Assembly: GCA_036563895.1 (NCBI GenBank)
Contig: DATCLN010000067.1
Coordinates: 1-25,883, forward strand
From: ZCTH02-B3 sp036563895
GTDB lineage: Bacteria > Bacillota > Bacilli > Paenibacillales > Paenibacillaceae
Direction: 5' to 3'
Length of the DNA stretch: 25,883 nucleotides
Shown piece after piece: positions 1 through 7,415 of the stretch (its first letter is position 1; every line of letters starts with the position of its first letter). A program made the translations under genes and the position numbers. The notes under the pieces were generated by a model. It was not told where the DNA came from and searched no databases. It saw only the letters and a program-made list of their open reading frames with translations.

Positions 1-611
1 GTCACGATGCTTTCCGGATCCAGGGCCCCGGCCGGCACGATTTCGTCCACCTCGGCGATCACCAGGTCCGCCGCAGTGGCCATGATCGGATTGAAGTTGC
101 GCGCCGTCTTGTAGTAGACGAGGTTGCCGAGCTCGTCCGCCTTGTGCGCCCTGATCAGGGCCACATCGGCCCGGAGCGGCAATTCCAGCAAATACGTAAC
201 GCCGCCCAGCTCCCTTTTTTCCTTCCCGTTCTCCAGAAGGGTTCCGACGCCCGTCCGGGTATAGAACCCGCCGATGCCCGCGCCTCCCGCGCGGATGCGC
301 TCCGCGAGCGTCCCCTGCGGCACGAGTTCCACTTCAAGCTGTTTCTTGTTGTACAGCTCGCCGACTTCGGGATTGCTGGTAAAATACGAACCGATCGCTT
401 TCCGGATCTTTCCGTCGCGAAGGAGCTTCCCCAATCCTCTGCCAGGTTCGCCGATGTTGTTGCTGATGATGGTCAAATCGCGGACGTCGTGCCGTTCCAG
501 CGCCCTGATCAGGGTCAGCGGAGCGCCCACCAGCCCGAATCCGCCCACCATGAGCGTGCTTCCCGACCGGATGAAAGGAAGCACTTCCTCAGCCGTTCTG
601 ACTTTGTTCAT
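1..611 (-). CDS. scoA: CoA-transferase subunit A, partial (C-terminus beyond the window)
   Basis: This is the alpha subunit of a 3-oxoacid CoA-transferase, the class I enzyme that moves CoA between succinyl-CoA or acetyl-CoA and a 3-keto acid. It has 203 codons on the minus strand and is open at the window edge. The N-terminus begins MNKVRTAEEVL. It is followed by the family's glycine-rich signature STLMVGGFGLVGAP and by ISNNIGEPGRGLG. Further on come the segments SYFTSNPEV, GGAGIGGFYTRTGVG and NFNPIMATAADLVI. The ATG (609-611, minus) is preceded by a purine-rich GGGAGTGGGG. The beta subunit would be expected next on the minus strand, outside the window. The family assignment is firm, but the exact substrate (succinyl-, aceto- or other acyl-CoA) cannot be read from this part. 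Confidence 0.93.
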   Translation of the reverse strand, partial: MNKVRTAEEVLPFIRSGSTLMVGGFGLVGAPLTLIRALERHDVRDLTIISNNIGEPGRGLGKLLRDGKIRKAIGSYFTSNPEVGELYNKKQLEVELVPQGTLAERIRAGGAGIGGFYTRTGVGTLLENGKEKRELGGVTYLLELPLRADVALIRAHKADELGNLVYYKTARNFNPIMATAADLVIAEVDEIVPAGALDPESIV

Positions 612-638
612 GTGGTCCCCACTCCCGAGAAATAGAAA

Positions 639-721
639 AAACCTGATATGTCCAAACTCCGGATTCCATGCGGACGGTACCGTCGGATGCACGGAATCTT
701 GCGTTTGAACGCATCAGGTTT
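639..721 (-). repeat. Long imperfect inverted repeat in the CoA-transferase leader
   Basis: The two arms pair around a centre at 680. The outer 9 bp are perfect (639-647 with 713-721). Further pairs lie at 653-657 with 703-707, 662-667 with 693-698 (six perfect), 669-671 with 689-691, and 675-676 with 684-685, separated by single mismatches and G-U pairs. A separate 12-bp perfect palindrome, GACGGTACCGTC, sits near the tip (673-684). The structure lies 28 bp upstream of the scoA start, inside its predicted 5' leader. It could be an RNA control element, a protein-binding palindrome or a relic of a small repeat. No known riboswitch class was recognised. Confidence 0.7.
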
Positions 722-733
722 CCATTGAGGCGT

Positions 734-758
734 ATAAGAAAAGGGTTACTTTTCTTAT
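734..758. repeat. Perfect 10-bp inverted repeat with 5-nt loop
   Basis: ATAAGAAAAG (734-743) and its exact complement CTTTTCTTAT (749-758) flank GGTTA. It lies between the predicted scoA promoter and the long leader hairpin. No T-run follows on either strand, so it is not a standard terminator. It may be an operator or the first hairpin of the scoA leader. Confidence 0.7.
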
Positions 759-794
759 CTTCAATGAAAGGGTTTCCTATTCAGTTTGCTTTTC

Positions 795-823
795 ATTATA
801 GCCGGTCGGACAAGTTCAGTAAA
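795..823 (-). promoter_or_regulatory. Predicted sigma-A promoter for scoA
   Basis: On the minus strand a perfect -10 TATAAT (795-800) lies 17 bp from a -35 TTTACT (818-823, four of six consensus bases). Transcription would start near 788, giving a leader of about 177 nt that contains both inverted repeats. A short inverted repeat, AATGAAA (763-769) with TTTCATT (791-797), spans the start region and touches the -10 box, so it could be an operator. Confidence 0.55.
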
Positions 824-828
824 GGGGG

Positions 829-856
829 TTGTCAACTGGAAAATAAAAATTTAAAT
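829..856 (+). promoter_or_regulatory. Possible promoter for the XPB operon
   Basis: TTGTCA (829-834) and TTAAAT (851-856) are spaced by 16 bp in an A/T-rich patch about 100 bp upstream of the helicase start. They lie back-to-back with the scoA promoter. The -35 matches five of six and the -10 four of six consensus bases. A TATAAA at 860-865 is too far from this -35 to pair with it. Confidence 0.4.
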
Positions 857-959
857 GGGTATAAAAGGTTTTTGTTGGCCGCCTGACCGCCGCATCCGTG
901 CCGCATGGACGGGCGCATCCTTGTCCAAAATGATTGGGGAGGATGGAGGAGGTTGCGAC

Positions 960-2603
960 ATGGGCGAAAGCGCCCCGCTCTGGATCCAGTCCGACGGCCT
1001 GCTGCTCGCCGACGGCCGGCATCCGGATTTTGCGGAGCTCAGGGATTTTCTTCAAGGGGTGGCCGAACTGGTCAAATGCCCTGGCGGTCTCTACACGTAC
1101 CGGCTGACGCCGCTTTCCCTCTGGCACGCGGCGGCCGCCGGGTGGACGGCGGAAGGGCTCCTCGGGAGGCTCGGGGAATGGACCGGAAACGGCGTTCCGC
1201 CAGCCCTGGCCGAAGAGGTGCGCCGGCAAATCGCCGTGTACGGCCGGTTCCGCCTGGTCGCCCGGGAAGGACGGCTGCTGCTGGAGTGCGCCACTCCTTA
1301 CCATCTTTCCCTTGTGCGGGAAACGGAAGAAACCGCCCGCTGGCTGGAAGAGGAGGTCGACGAACGGACGGCGGCGGTTCGCCCCGAAGGAAGAGGACTC
1401 CTGAAGCAGGCGATGGCCGCGGCGGGCCTGCCCGTCATAGACGAAGCCGGCTATCGCGCCGGAGGCCCGCTATCCGTGGCGTTCCGGGAAACGGACGACT
1501 CGGGGCAGCCCCCGCGTCTGAGGGACTATCAGCAAGAGGCGGTGGACGCGTTCGTGAGCGGCGGCAGCGGCGTCGTCGTGCTGCCCTGCGGCGCCGGCAA
1601 GACGTGGGTCGGCATGGGCGCCCTCGTCCGGCTCCAATGCGAAACGCTGATCCTGACGCCCAACGGCACGTCGGTCCGGCAGTGGATCCGCGAACTGACC
1701 TCGCGGACCACGCTGTCCCCCGGAGAAGTGGGAGCGTACACCGGGGAGCGCAAAGAGGTGCGCCCGGTCACCGTCGCCACCTACCAGGTGCTCACCCGCC
1801 GGCGCTCGAAATCCGGTCCCTTCCTGCACCGGAGGTTGTTCATGGACCGCGAATGGGGACTCATCATTTATGACGAAGTCCACCTGCTGCCGGCTCCCGT
1901 TTTCCGCATGACGGCGGATCTGCAAGCCGCCCGGCGGCTGGGCCTGACCGCCACCCTGGTGCGGGAGGACGGCCGGGAAACCGACGTGTTTGCCCTCATC
2001 GGGCCCAAGCGTTACGAGTTGCCCTGGCGCGCCGTGGAGCGGGCGGGGTTCATCGCGCGGGCGCGCTGCACGGAGGTGCGCGTGCCCATGGACGAAGCGG
2101 CGGCCGCCCGTTACGCCGCCGCGCCCCGCGGCGAACGCCCCCGCCTGGCCGGGGAAAACCCGCGCAAGGCGGAAGCGGTGAGGCGGCTGCTGGAGCGCCA
2201 TGCGGGCGAACCCACCCTCATTATCGGCCATTATCTGGACCAGCTCAGGGAGCTGGCCGAAATCTTTTCCCTGCCCCTGGTGACGGGAGAAATGCCCCAA
2301 GAGGAACGCCAGCGGCTGTATGACCGGTTCAACCGCGGCGAGATCCGGGCCCTCGCCGTGTCGAAGGTGGCCAATTTCGCCGTCGACCTGCCCGACGCCA
2401 GCGTCGCCATCCAGATATCCGGCAGCTTCGGTTCGCGGCAGGAGGAAGCGCAGCGGCTCGGCCGGATCCTCAGGCCGAAGGCCGCCGGCGCTTCGTTCTA
2501 TACGCTGGTCAGCGACGGCACGGTGGAGCGGGAGTTTTCCCGCAGGAGGAAGCGGTTTTTGCTGGAGCAGGGGTACACCTACGAGACGGAATGGTGGACG
2601 TGA
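960..2603 (+). CDS. XPB/ERCC3-type superfamily 2 DNA helicase
   Basis: This 547-aa protein is a bacterial XPB, a 3'-to-5' DNA helicase/translocase related to the TFIIH subunit. The N-terminal ~200 residues contain the damage-recognition-like region. The helicase core begins near RDYQQEAVD and has Walker A CGAGKT (Lys214), a DEVH box (305-308) and SAT-like LTATLV. The R-E-D triad (335-337) that follows is diagnostic of the XPB family. The second RecA domain ends with the arginine-finger motif QRLGR (about 498-502). ATG 960 was chosen because GGAGGAGG (945-952) sits 7 nt upstream; the reading frame stays open back to 855 but lacks such a site. The next gene overlaps by one base (TGATG), so the two are surely co-translated. 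In this phylum XPB is patchily distributed and its cellular role is not well settled; a repair function is inferred. Confidence 0.93.
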   Translation: MGESAPLWIQSDGLLLADGRHPDFAELRDFLQGVAELVKCPGGLYTYRLTPLSLWHAAAAGWTAEGLLGRLGEWTGNGVPPALAEEVRRQIAVYGRFRLVAREGRLLLECATPYHLSLVRETEETARWLEEEVDERTAAVRPEGRGLLKQAMAAAGLPVIDEAGYRAGGPLSVAFRETDDSGQPPRLRDYQQEAVDAFVSGGSGVVVLPCGAGKTWVGMGALVRLQCETLILTPNGTSVRQWIRELTSRTTLSPGEVGAYTGERKEVRPVTVATYQVLTRRRSKSGPFLHRRLFMDREWGLIIYDEVHLLPAPVFRMTADLQAARRLGLTATLVREDGRETDVFALIGPKRYELPWRAVERAGFIARARCTEVRVPMDEAAAARYAAAPRGERPRLAGENPRKAEAVRRLLERHAGEPTLIIGHYLDQLRELAEIFSLPLVTGEMPQEERQRLYDRFNRGEIRALAVSKVANFAVDLPDASVAIQISGSFGSRQEEAQRLGRILRPKAAGASFYTLVSDGTVEREFSRRRKRFLLEQGYTYETEWWT

Positions 2604-4516
2604 TGCGCGAATATTCCGGTGCGGAACGATGGCTGCTGCGCCGGATCCTGACCGGGTTCGGCGCATTGCCGTTTGCCGGCGGGCAGCTCGCCGGATGGAC
2701 CGCGGAAGGGCCGTGGACCGGCGCGGAGCTTCGCCTGGCGGTCCGCCGCCTTGTCCGGGACGGCGTGCTCGAGGAGCGGAGCCCGCCCTGGGGCGACCGG
2801 ACCTGGCGCCTGCCGGCGGCCGAAGCGGTCCGGTGGCACAGGATGCTTTTTCCGGTGCATGCCGATCCGCTGCCGCAAGAAGAGGAGACCCGGATCAGGC
2901 GGGATGCCGCGGCGTACCGGCTGCCGCTGTCCCTGGAACTGCTTCTCGTCTGGGCGGCCTTGGAACGGTGCGGCGGCCTGCCGCTGACCCGGAAGGGCGG
3001 TCTTCATCGTCCGGCGGCCGCCCGGTTGGCTTCGGAAATGCGGCTGACGGCGGAGGAACTGGCCGGGGTGCCTTTTCCGCCGGACATCCCGGCCGGAGCG
3101 GAGGAACGGACCGCGGCCGGCGGAATACGGACCGCGGCCGGCGGAATACGGAGCGCGGCCGGCGGAATACGGACCGCGTCCGGCACATGGACCGCAGCCG
3201 GAGCACGGACCGCGGGCGGTGCAGGGGAGGCGGACGGCGCAAGGACCGCGGACGGCGCACGGGACGGCGGGCGGGCGGCATCCGGCGGCCCGCCGCTCCC
3301 GCTGGGGATGGCCCTCGACCTCGGCCTGGAATGCCGTGTGCTGAAACGGGAACCGGGACGCATCGCGGTTGACCCCGCCGGGCTTTCGGCCTGGCTGACG
3401 CTCAGGCGAAGCGAAGCGGACGATGCGCTTCGCTCCATGCTGACGGAGCGGTACGCGTCGCGCGATCCCGCTTTGTTTTTCGCGGCTTGCGCGGTCGAGC
3501 GGTTCCCGGCCGGACGGTGGTTTCGCCTGGCCGACGCGGCGAAGGCGGGAGCGGACGCCGGCGCGCTGGAGACCTGGACGGCGTTCATGGCATCCTGCGG
3601 CTGGCTGGAACGGGGATATTGGCGCGGGGAGCGGGTGTTCCGCCGGAAAAAGCCCCCGGAAGAGGGCGACGGGCGGCCGAACGCCCTGCGCGTGCTGCCG
3701 GACCTGGAGGTGTGGGTGCTGCCGGAAGCCGGCCTCCGCTGCCGCTTTGAGCTGGAGCGGATCGCGGAGAGGATTTCCGCGGACGAAGTGTTTGTCTACC
3801 GCCTGACGCAGGCCGGGTGCGCCCGGGCCAGGGCCTTCGGTTACGGGCGGGAGGATGTGGTTTCCTTCCTGGAACGGGAATCCGGAAATCCGCTGCCCGC
3901 CCCGGTGGAAGCGGCGCTCGCCGACTGGTTCGCCGGGACGGCGCCCGCCGCGTCCGGCGGGCGGTCTCCGGAACACCTCCCTGCTGATCCCCAGGATGGG
4001 TTGCCGGCGGCGGACAAGGGTCCGGCAAACCGCGCGCCTTTCGGGACGGAAAACCGTGCCGGGCCCGTTCCGGAAAACGAAGACGCGCGGGAGGAGCTGT
4101 TTCCCGGAATCGGGGCCGTGCCCCCGTCCTGGCTCCACGCGATGCGGCGCTACCATCCGTCCACCGCGGGTCTTCTGGTGCGGCAGGCGCTGGTCTGGCG
4201 AACCGCGCTGCGCCTGTCCGCCGGCGGCCGGGAAATCGAGTTCGTGCCGCTGGGGTTTGAGCGGGCCGCGGATCAATGGGAAGCCCGCGGTTTCATCCGG
4301 GAGCGGAAGCCGGAGACGGGAGGGGGGCAGATCCGCGGCGGCGCACGGGCCGGAGAGCCGCCCTGGACCGGGGAACCGCCCTGGACCGAGGAGCCGCTCT
4401 GGACCGAGGAGCCACCCTGGGAGGTGCGACCGGCCGTCATCCGCGCCGCCGACGCGGCGGAACTTTGCATCCTTCTCCCTTCGGGATTGACCTGGCCGCC
4501 TTCCGATATGGTATGA
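2603..4516 (+). CDS. Helicase-associated (XPB partner) protein
   Basis: This is a 637-aa protein of the type usually encoded next to bacterial XPB. Residues about 360-445 look like the Helicase_C_3 (PF13625) region: a PDLEVWVLP strand, then RFELERIAERIS, then YRLTQAGCARARAFGYGREDVVSFLER. The N-terminal third is probably winged-helix DNA-binding (AELRLAVRRLVRDGVLEE). Two low-complexity insertions interrupt it: a seven-residue TAAGGIR repeat near residues 169-225 and a six-residue EPPWTE repeat near residues 584-606. The start at 2603 was preferred over ATG 2591 because GGTGGAC lies at the right distance and the stop/start overlap is TGATG. It probably modulates or delivers the helicase; this is inferred from conserved adjacency only. 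Confidence 0.8.
   Translation: MREYSGAERWLLRRILTGFGALPFAGGQLAGWTAEGPWTGAELRLAVRRLVRDGVLEERSPPWGDRTWRLPAAEAVRWHRMLFPVHADPLPQEEETRIRRDAAAYRLPLSLELLLVWAALERCGGLPLTRKGGLHRPAAARLASEMRLTAEELAGVPFPPDIPAGAEERTAAGGIRTAAGGIRSAAGGIRTASGTWTAAGARTAGGAGEADGARTADGARDGGRAASGGPPLPLGMALDLGLECRVLKREPGRIAVDPAGLSAWLTLRRSEADDALRSMLTERYASRDPALFFAACAVERFPAGRWFRLADAAKAGADAGALETWTAFMASCGWLERGYWRGERVFRRKKPPEEGDGRPNALRVLPDLEVWVLPEAGLRCRFELERIAERISADEVFVYRLTQAGCARARAFGYGREDVVSFLERESGNPLPAPVEAALADWFAGTAPAASGGRSPEHLPADPQDGLPAADKGPANRAPFGTENRAGPVPENEDAREELFPGIGAVPPSWLHAMRRYHPSTAGLLVRQALVWRTALRLSAGGREIEFVPLGFERAADQWEARGFIRERKPETGGGQIRGGARAGEPPWTGEPPWTEEPLWTEEPPWEVRPAVIRAADAAELCILLPSGLTWPPSDMV
3108..3280 (+). repeat. In-frame 21-bp minisatellite
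   Basis: Three full units of GGACCGCGGCCGGCGGAATAC run from 3108 to 3170 with a single-base change in the third (GGAGCGC). A fourth, partial copy follows, and then degenerate GGACCGC-containing units continue to about 3280. The period is a multiple of three, so the reading frame is kept and the product is TAAGGIR repeated. Confidence 0.85.
4352..4420 (+). repeat. In-frame 18-bp minisatellite
   Basis: Four near-identical 18-bp units encode G/E-E-P-P/L-W-T repeated near the C-terminus of the XPB partner. Differences between units are single bases. Confidence 0.85.
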
Positions 4517-4517
4517 T
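4487..4517 (+). promoter_or_regulatory. Possible extended -10 promoter for ylbF-ylbG
   Basis: TGGTATGAT (4509-4517) is an extended -10 box. A TTGACC (4487-4492) lies 19 bp before the hexamer, a long spacer that the TGn motif could offset. It overlaps the last codons of the upstream gene and would give a short leader before ylbF. Confidence 0.45.
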
Positions 4518-4540
4518 GAATACAATGCGGAACAGGATGA

Positions 4541-4548
4541 GGAGGTGG
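4541..4548 (+). promoter_or_regulatory. Ribosome site that decides the ylbF start
   Basis: GGAGGTGG contains an in-frame GTG (4545). A TTG follows 5 nt after the site at 4554. The spacing favours TTG as the real start, because a GTG start would have to use its own ribosome site. The same arrangement occurs before coaBC. Confidence 0.55.
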
Positions 4549-4553
4549 AACCG

Positions 4554-5054
4554 TTGGCCCATTTGACGGAAGCGCCCGAGCAGACCGCTTCTTCCCTGCC
4601 GGAGTCCGGCGGAACGCGGGAAGACGGGCCCGACACGGTCGCCCTGTGGACGCTGGCCGCCGAGCTGGGAGAGATGATCAAGCGGTCGGCCTGCGTGCGC
4701 GAATACCTGCTCCGGAAAGAAGAGCTGCGGCAGGACGCCGCGGCCCAGGCCGTGATCCGGGAATTTGTCCGGGCAAAGGAAAAATTTGCGGAATGCGAAC
4801 GTTTCGGCCGGTTCCATCCCGATTACCGCGAAGCGCTGGACCGGGTGCAAGCCCTGGAACGGAAGCTGAACGAGGTGGAAACCATCCGGAAATACAAGGC
4901 GGCTGAGGAAGCCCTCGGCCGTTTGCTTTACGAGGTGTCGCTGACGCTGGCGCGCGCCGTGTCGGACACCATCAAGGTCCCGTACGACGACGCGGTGCCG
5001 GCGGGATGCGGAGCCGGAGGGCGCTGCATGTGCGCCGGGGATTGCTACGGCTGA
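4554..5054 (+). CDS. ylbF: YlbF (RicF) family regulator
   Basis: A 166-aa helical protein of the YlbF/YmcA family. In B. subtilis YlbF (RicF) joins RicA and RicT in a complex that affects mRNA maturation through RNase Y and, through that or phosphorelay effects, competence, sporulation and biofilm formation. The core runs from VALWTLAAELGEMIKRS through RKYKAAEEALGRLLYEVS. Four cysteines cluster in the last ~15 residues (C-x5-C-x-C-x3-C), which matches the C-terminal Fe-S ligands reported for RicF. The N-terminal ~25 residues are poorly conserved and depend on whether GTG 4545 or TTG 4554 is used. ylbG follows after 19 bp. RicA and RicT are not in this window. Confidence 0.9.
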   Translation: MAHLTEAPEQTASSLPESGGTREDGPDTVALWTLAAELGEMIKRSACVREYLLRKEELRQDAAAQAVIREFVRAKEKFAECERFGRFHPDYREALDRVQALERKLNEVETIRKYKAAEEALGRLLYEVSLTLARAVSDTIKVPYDDAVPAGCGAGGRCMCAGDCYG

Positions 5055-5073
5055 AACGGGGAGGGAAGAGCCT

Positions 5074-5328
5074 TTGTTCGTCGAACGCGTCGGGTACATC
5101 GTCTGGTTCACCGACTGGAAGGCGGCCAGAGGCCTGGAGAAATACGGAACCGTCCATTACATGTCGCGCCGCATGAACTACGCGGTGATGTATCTCAACG
5201 CCGACACGGCGGAGGAAACCATCCGCCACGTGCAGCGCCTTCCATACGTCCGCAAGGTGGAGCGGTCGCTGCGCAACGAACTGGATTTCGACCGGCCTCC
5301 GTCCGGCGGCCAGCTGTCCGGGGCGTAA
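5074..5328 (+). CDS. ylbG: YlbG family protein (DUF2129)
   Basis: A small 84-aa cytoplasmic protein of unknown function that usually sits directly after ylbF. Conserved features visible are YIVWFTDWKAARGLEKYGTVHYMSRRMNYAVMY (quoted only to show the family core; split at YGTVH) and VRKVERSLRNELD. The start is a TTG (5074) behind GGGGAGGGAAG, with no upstream ATG in frame. It is the last gene before a convergent terminator zone. Confidence 0.88.
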   Translation: MFVERVGYIVWFTDWKAARGLEKYGTVHYMSRRMNYAVMYLNADTAEETIRHVQRLPYVRKVERSLRNELDFDRPPSGGQLSGA

Positions 5329-5373
5329 AACCGGAAATGCCCGCCGCCCGGCGCGGACCGAAAATTCGCAAAC

Positions 5374-5387
5374 GCCGCCCAGGCGGC
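5374..5387 (-). terminator. Possible rqcH terminator hairpin
   Basis: GCCGCC (5374-5379) and GGCGGC (5382-5387) form a compact GC stem. Read on the minus strand it is followed by GTTTGCGAATTTT, a weak and interrupted T-tract. It lies about 85 bp beyond the rqcH stop. Confidence 0.4.
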
Positions 5388-5392
5388 CTTAC

Positions 5393-5420
5393 GGGAACCC
5401 GTGCGGGTTCCCTTTTCGTT
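5393..5420 (+). terminator. Rho-independent terminator after ylbG
   Basis: A perfect 8-bp stem, GGGAACCC (5393-5400) with GGGTTCCC (5405-5412), has a 4-nt loop and is followed by TTTTCGTTT. It ends the XPB-ylbG transcript. The minus strand lacks a T-run here. Confidence 0.85.
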
Positions 5421-5471
5421 TGCCTGACGGAACGCCTTCGCCGTCGGAAACCGTCCGCCGGGCCGTCCGCC

Positions 5472-7238
5472 TTACGGCGACGGTTCGCCGCCGGACGGAC
5501 CGGGAGACGCCGCCAGGCTGCGGATGACCGCCTCGTCCGGGGTGACGAACAGCGTCTTGTGATGGTCGTAGATCACGAATCCGGGCCTGGCGCCGGAAGG
5601 CTTGCGGACGTGCCGGACCAGGGTGTAATCCACCGGCACGTTGCCGGATTGCCGCGCCCGGCTGTAATAGGCCGCCAGCATCGCCGCCTCGCGAAGGGTC
5701 GTTTCGCCGAAGGAGGAGCCGCGGATGACGACATGGGAGCCGGGGATCTCCTTGGCGTGCAGCCACGTGTCGTCGGGCGCGGCCAGGCGGTTGGTCAGGT
5801 AGTCGTTTTGCGTGTTGTTTTTGCCGACCAGAATCGGGACGCCTTCGCTGGATACGAAACTCATGACGGCCGGACGGCCGTTCTTTTTTTTCCCGTTTTT
5901 CCCTCCGCCTCCGGGGGGGCGCTCCCCGCGGATGTACCCCTGCGCGGCCAGCTCTTCCCGGATTTCCGCGATGTCTTCGGGCCCCGCGGTTTCCAGCGCC
6001 TGCAGGACCGACTCCAGGTAGCGGATCTCCGCTTCCGCCTCTTCCAGCTGTTTCGTCGCCGCCGCGACGCTGTTTTTGAGCTTCGTGTACTTGCGGAAGT
6101 AGCGCTGCGCGTTTTCGCTCGGGGAAAGCTGCGGGTCGAGGGGGATGGAGACGACCGGCTGCGCTTCATCGTAATAATCGACGACCTCCGCCCGCTCGTC
6201 GCCGCGTTTCACCGCGTGGAGATGGGCGGTGAGCAGTTCGCCGTAGCGGCGGTACTTGTCCGCTTCCCGGGCTTCTTCCAGCGTTTCCCGGAGTCTGGCG
6301 ATCCTGCGTTCGTTCCTGGCGATCTCTCCCGAAACGGTCCGGACCAGCTCCGCCGTCCGCTGGCGGACGTATTCCCGCTCCGCCTTGTCCCGGAAATAGG
6401 TTTCCATGCATACCTGCACGCCTGGAAAGCTTCGCTTTTCTCCCGGCAGGTGGGTCAGGTCGAAAACGGAAAAAACGGTCTTTCCGTCAAGCGCATGGAC
6501 GATGACGGGATGGTAGCGGTGGGCGGCGGCGTCCCGCATGACGGAGTGGAAAGCGTTCCACAGATCCGCGGGGTTCCCGCCGGCGCGGTGCACGATTTCC
6601 CGGGCAAGCAGCGGACTTATTCCGGCGTACGCGGCGACCAGCGCCCTTTCCAGGTCCGCGGGCGGGCTGTTCGCCGGCAATCCGCCCAGCGCCGCGCGGA
6701 AGCCGGCTTCGCTTTCCGCGAGCGGATCGCGCTTGTTCTGGGGCGGGGGCGGCACATACCGGCCGCCGGGCAGCACCGTGCGGTAGCTGCTGATCGCCGG
6801 GGTGACGCGGCGGATCGCGTCGTGGATCGTGCCGGAGGCCGGATCCAGCAGGATGATGTTGCCGTTGCGCCCCGTCAGTTCCACGACCAGCCGTTTCAGC
6901 ACCGGGTCGCCGAGCTCGTTGCGGTGCCGGATGTCGATTTCCACGATCCGTTCCGCGCCAATCTGGCGGATCGCCTCCACCGTTCCGCCTTCGCAGTGCT
7001 TTCGGAGCAGCATGCAGAACATCGGCGGTTCCTGCGGATTTTCCCACGTCCGTTCCGACAGGTGCATGCGGGGAAGCGAAGGATTGGCCGACACGAGCAG
7101 CCGGCCGGGGCCGGCCGCCCCGCGCAGATGCAGCACCAGATCGAATTCGGCGGGTTGATAGATTTTGGAAATCAAGGCGCCCTTCCAGGCCTGAAGCTCG
7201 TGCACGAGGGCGCGAATGGCCAAACCGTCCAGCGACAT
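5472..7238 (-). CDS. rqcH: RqcH, NFACT family ribosome quality-control protein
   Basis: A 588-aa homologue of B. subtilis RqcH (YloA), the bacterial Rqc2/NEMF. It binds 50S subunits carrying stalled peptidyl-tRNA and adds C-terminal alanine tails that mark nascent chains for degradation. It is also annotated as fibronectin-binding protein A. The NFACT-N domain starts MSLDGLAIRALVHEL and includes KIYQPAEFDLVLHLRG, FCMLLRKHCEGG and ELTGRNGNIILLD. A charged coiled-coil region spans about residues 290-430. The NFACT-R domain follows, with PILVGKNNTQNDYLTNRLA, WLHAKEIPGSHVVIRG and a C-terminal FVIYDHHKTLFVTPDE. ATG 7238 (minus) has AGGAG 8 nt upstream. Length is typical for the family. It is divergent from the Ca2+ ATPase, as yloA is from yloB. 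Confidence 0.95.
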   Translation of the reverse strand: MSLDGLAIRALVHELQAWKGALISKIYQPAEFDLVLHLRGAAGPGRLLVSANPSLPRMHLSERTWENPQEPPMFCMLLRKHCEGGTVEAIRQIGAERIVEIDIRHRNELGDPVLKRLVVELTGRNGNIILLDPASGTIHDAIRRVTPAISSYRTVLPGGRYVPPPPQNKRDPLAESEAGFRAALGGLPANSPPADLERALVAAYAGISPLLAREIVHRAGGNPADLWNAFHSVMRDAAAHRYHPVIVHALDGKTVFSVFDLTHLPGEKRSFPGVQVCMETYFRDKAEREYVRQRTAELVRTVSGEIARNERRIARLRETLEEAREADKYRRYGELLTAHLHAVKRGDERAEVVDYYDEAQPVVSIPLDPQLSPSENAQRYFRKYTKLKNSVAAATKQLEEAEAEIRYLESVLQALETAGPEDIAEIREELAAQGYIRGERPPGGGGKNGKKKNGRPAVMSFVSSEGVPILVGKNNTQNDYLTNRLAAPDDTWLHAKEIPGSHVVIRGSSFGETTLREAAMLAAYYSRARQSGNVPVDYTLVRHVRKPSGARPGFVIYDHHKTLFVTPDEAVIRSLAASPGPSGGEPSP

Positions 7239-7415
7239 GGGGCACGTCTCCTGTCCGTCAACCGCTTTTTTGTCTCGTCAATGTCGGTCCCAGTTAATGA
7301 TGCCACAAGGCGCGCCTCCCGGAAACCCCTCCCGTGCTATTTTGCGGCTTGTCTGAATACACATGGTCGAGAAAGGGCTGTCCGGCCAGGACCGGAACGG
7401 CCGCGTGCGGGAGGG

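Noticed and set aside
612..830. Sigma-54 promoter before scoA, as often seen for keto-acid pathways
   Set aside because: No TGGCAC-N5-TTGC element was found on the minus strand; a good sigma-A -10 box is present instead.
5337..7415. N-terminal extension of the Ca2+ ATPase frame across rqcH
   Set aside because: It is antisense to a complete RqcH and contains no ATPase features; family similarity begins only after 7416.
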